From Lichenostomus cassidix (lineage: Eukaryota; Chordata; Aves; Passeriformes; Meliphagidae): a stretch of 64,000 nucleotides of DNA. Within the stretch, counting starts at the first letter, position 1. Each line of letters starts with the position of its first letter. Below are positions 61,528 to 64,000 of this stretch, one piece after another. The notes under the pieces were generated by a model. That model searched no databases. It had not been told where the DNA came from and saw only the letters and a list, made by a program, of their open reading frames with translations. The DNA is taken from contig CM039182.1 of the NCBI GenBank assembly GCA_008360975.2, positions 48,682,491 to 48,746,490 on the forward strand, in the 5' to 3' direction. The position numbers and the translations under genes were made by a program.

Positions 61528-62053
61528 CCATTTAAGGACAACTGTGTGCAGTTTTGGGAGACAAGTTATAAAAATAGACATGAAGCTATTAGAGAGCATC
61601 CAAAGGAGGGCCATGAGGATGGTGAAGGGCCTTGAGGGGAAGCCATATGAGGAGCAGCTGAGGTCACTTGGTCTGTTCAGCCTGGAGAAGAGGAGACTGA
61701 GAGGAGATCTTGTAGCAGACTACCATTGCCTTGTGAGGGGAGGTGAAGGGGCAGGCACTTATCTCTTCACTCTCATGACCAGTGACAGGACCTGAGAGAA
61801 TGGGATGAAGTTGAGTCAGGGGAGGTTTAGGTCAGACACCATGAAAAGGTTCTTCCCCCAGCGGATAGTAAGGCTCTGGAGCAGGCTCCCCAGGACATGG
61901 TCACAACACCAAGCCTGCCAGAGTTCAAGAAGCATTTGGACAATGCTCTCAGACATAGGGAGTCATTCATGGGGACAGTCCTGTGCAGGGCGAGGAGTTG
62001 GACTCAATGCTCCTTGAAGGTCCCTTCCAACTCAATATTCTCTGACTCTATGA
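61528..62053 (+). mobile_element. CR1 LINE 3' part
   Basis: Begins in the ORF2 C-terminal region (TGTGTGCAGTTTTGGGAG, then CAAAGGAGGGCCATGAGGAT and GAGCAGCTGAGGTCACTTGG) and runs through GAGTTGGACTCAATGCTCCT to a GACTCTATGATA tail. It is 5'-truncated. One frame is open for 94 codons (61511-61795), which is a remnant of ORF2 rather than an intact gene. The phrase ACACCAAGCCTGCCAGAGTT places it near the CR1 group with that 3' UTR. Confidence 0.95.
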
Positions 62054-62077
62054 TAACTTAAAGTCAATATGAAGAAC

Positions 62078-62577
62078 AGAATCTCATCACAGTTGAGGTG
62101 TGAAGGAACCTCTGAAGATCATATAGTCCAATTCCACTTTTCAATCAAGGTCAGCTACAGCAAGATGCCCAGGACCATATCTAGTCTGGTTTTGAATACC
62201 TCCAGGGATGGAGACTCCACAACCTCTCTGAGCAACCTGTGCCAGTGCTCACAGAGAAAACGTTATGCTTAGGTGAAATCTCTTGTGCCCATTATCTCTT
62301 GTCCTGTCACAGGGTACTATTGGGATACTCTAGCTCTCCCTGCCTTACTCCCCTCAGGTATTAATACACACTCTGAAAAGATCCCCCTAAGCCTTGTCTT
62401 CAAGACCAAATAATCTCAGGTCTCCCAGTTTCTTCACATGTGAGAGATGCACCAATTCCTTAATCAACGCTGTGGTTTTTCACTGACCTAATTCTAGTGT
62501 GTCCATGTCTCTCTTGCACCAGGGAGCCCAGGAGTGGACCCCACTCCAGGTGTGAGCTCACCAGGTGTGAGCTCTCT
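62078..62577 (-). mobile_element. CR1 LINE 3' part, inverted relative to its neighbour
   Basis: In antisense it contains CAGAATCTCATCACAGTTGA, AGATCATATAGTCCAATTCC, GGGATGGAGACTCCACAACC and, at the right end, GGAGTGGACCCCACTCCAGG. This is the known order of the inverted CR1 3' UTR and ORF2 end. It lies about 25 bp from the plus-strand CR1, so the two 3' ends face each other. A 15-bp tandem duplication lies at its right end (62546-62574). Confidence 0.93.
62546..62574. repeat. Tandem duplication, 15-bp unit, two copies
   Basis: CCAGGTGTGAGCTCA at 62546-62560 is followed by a copy with a one-base difference at its last position (62561-62574, then T). It lies in the ORF2 end of the minus-strand CR1. 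Confidence 0.9.
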
Positions 62578-63094
62578 GTGAACAGAGACAGAAAAGATTA
62601 TGTTTATCAAATCCTCAGTAAGCATATTTAAGCAAGCACATTATCCTTCCATATTCTCCACACCATGATCTAATGGCACCTTGGCACACAGAACTACCAC
62701 GACTGTGCACCTTAACTGCTACATCCACAGGACACAGGTCCCATGAAAATGCTGCTGCATCAGAGCATAGGAAGGATCAGTCCAGCAGGAGTGGAGGCTG
62801 CAGAAGGAGGAATAACAGATGCAGCAAACTGCACCCACATGTAAAATAGCTTCTTAAACAGACCTCTCCTGCTTTCCTTTTCAGGAGTCAGCAAACACAA
62901 TGGTTTGAAAAAAAATCCCCAGAAGTGGGCAATTTTGTCCCAGGTCTGTCACAAAATAATATAAACTAGAAACCCTATTTTTCTTATAATATACAGCAGG
63001 AAGAATGTAGTAAAGAGACTCACATATCTATTGTAAGGCACCAGTTTGATGTTACATTTTTGGTGGACTGAGTATTCATCACTGTTCTAAAGAA
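62578..63094. other. Non-coding sequence
   Basis: No recognised gene, repeat or site. Confidence 0.5.
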
Positions 63095-63240
63095 ATAGTG
63101 AGATTATGTATTGCTGAAGTAGGAACTCAACTGACACTACAGCCCTCTGTGCTGTGTGCTATACAAACACACGTAGGGACTGGCCTCAAAGAACTTGCAA
63201 ACCAAACAGAGAAAAGGAAAAGAGCATTATGCAGTTTGGA
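63095..63240 (+). repeat. Possible ancient sauropsid interspersed repeat
   Basis: GCTATACAAACACACGTAGG followed by CTCAAAGAACTTGCAAACCA at about 63160-63203 resembles a motif seen dispersed in reptile and bird genomes (a 'GTACAAACAC...AAAGAGCTTACAATC' block). The name of that family is not certain to me. The match is short and the limits are approximate. Confidence 0.3.
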
Positions 63241-63312
63241 AAGATTACCTGTTTCCATCCAAATCATTCAACAAAGACTCAGACTTTCCAAAGTGTCTCA
63301 ACTATTCCTGTG

Positions 63313-63638
63313 TCAAGATCCAAAAATTCTACACCTCATGAGACTCTCCTTTAAGACTTGGCCAGAGCTCTGGAGCACCAAAATGCTGCAGACTACTACA
63401 AGGCAAATAAAAAAGAATCCAAGACTCAAGTCCTGAACAGAATTATCTTCTAATAATCCCATAATGCCAAGCTCATGTGTAAGAAGAGATGTTTTTCCCT
63501 TGACATCACAAATTATCTCAACTCCCAACTTTGGTTCTAGAACTTTTCCAGAAGTGTACTTCACTCTGACATTTTTCTGCTTGCCTTTGCCTTTTGCTGT
63601 GATGTTATTCAGGTCTTCCTTGCTGTTACAAACAGATT
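63313..63638 (-). other. Candidate exon: acceptor plus 107-codon open frame
   Basis: On the minus strand an acceptor-like CATTCTCTTCCTAG ends at 63639, and the following frame is open from 63636 to a TGA ending at 63313. The first 55 or so codons look protein-like and are rich in K and V (SKEDLNNITAKGKGKQKNV, then YTSGKVLEPKLGVEIICDV). The rest becomes hydrophobic, reading across pyrimidine-rich DNA, and may be intron or a chance extension. No donor site is obvious in the first part. It is not recognised. If real it would be an exon of a gene extending left on the minus strand. Confidence 0.25.
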
Positions 63639-63756
63639 CTAGGAAGAGAATGAATATTTTTTGAGAAAGAAAAAAGATCTGTAAGAAGGGAGAACTATGC
63701 ATGAGATGTTCATGACTACAGGTGCAGCGCAAAATGATAAAGGTTACAAAGAACAA

Positions 63757-64000
63757 AAAACCATCTTTCCATCACAAGTCTGAGGAACCAGCACATTTTG
63801 GATGAAATTCCTGAAATTGCCAAGCAAAATCAGGAGAAATAAACAATGCCAGCAACTTGGAGACAGGGTATTATAAATGAAACAATTCCTAGTAATTTGT
63901 AGAGAACACCATCAGGTTACAAGTCACTAACAGCCCAGGAGGCATAACCTGAAACAGACAAGTTTATATACAAACCAACAAATATAGGAGAGACTGCCTC
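63757..64000. other. Non-coding sequence at the window edge
   Basis: No gene or named repeat is seen before the window ends. Confidence 0.5.

Noticed and set aside
61511..61795. 94-codon frame that looks like a gene
   Set aside because: It is the surviving part of CR1 ORF2 and is already included in the LINE annotation.
1..64000. CRISPR arrays, tRNA genes, rRNA genes, bacterial-type operons
   Set aside because: No regularly spaced repeats, no cloverleaf-like sequence and no rRNA signature were seen; the repeats present are vertebrate retroelements.

Overview
The window looks like bird nuclear DNA, most likely a gene desert or the inside of a very large intron. The evidence is repeat content. 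There are several CR1 LINE 3' ends with the typical avian terminal octamer-like tail, older CR1 copies of the kind shared across sauropsids, and endogenous retrovirus (ERV) LTRs. One ERV carries a lysine-tRNA primer-binding site of the betaretrovirus-like (ERVK) type. I see no mammalian-type repeats, no bacterial features and no CRISPR, rRNA or tRNA gene. I cannot name the species; a passerine is plausible but is only a guess.

No complete protein-coding gene could be recognised. The longest ATG-to-stop frame is 176 codons and most others are under 130, close to what AT-rich non-coding DNA of this size gives by chance. A few stretches look more exon-like than background and are listed with low confidence: a splice acceptor plus short frame at about 14.1 kb (+), one at 40.16 kb (+), and a 108-codon frame behind an acceptor at 63.6 kb (-). 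Two decayed coding-like stretches on the minus strand (about 8.0-9.9 kb and 29.1-29.6 kb) may be old pseudogenes or unclassified transposon relics.

Layout. 1-645: left-truncated ERVK on the minus strand (leader, primer-binding site, 5' LTR). 646-2335: a second, plus-strand ERV remnant ending in an LTR. 5.5-6.5 kb: the largest CR1 copy (+). 6.5-7.35 kb: a GC-rich block of unknown nature. 11.1-12.4 kb: a young CR1 fragment and an ancient CR1 fragment, both minus. 18.4-18.6 kb: 227 bases of pure G/T. 26.0-26.4 kb: a candidate conserved non-coding element rich in homeodomain-like sites. 26.9 kb: long interrupted poly-T. 30.7-31.1 kb: ancient CR1 (-). 32.8 kb: CR1 (+). 54.3-55.0 kb: ancient CR1 (+) that keeps a reverse-transcriptase motif. 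56.8 kb: CR1 (-). 61.5-62.6 kb: two CR1 copies placed tail to tail. The rest is unique-looking AT-rich sequence with short simple repeats.

There is no operon-like or pathway-like relation between parts of this window. What it records is successive retroelement insertion into non-coding DNA. I did not find convincing evidence for a new biological system. The G/T tract, the nested ERVs, the decayed frame at 29 kb and the candidate exons are the items most worth checking.
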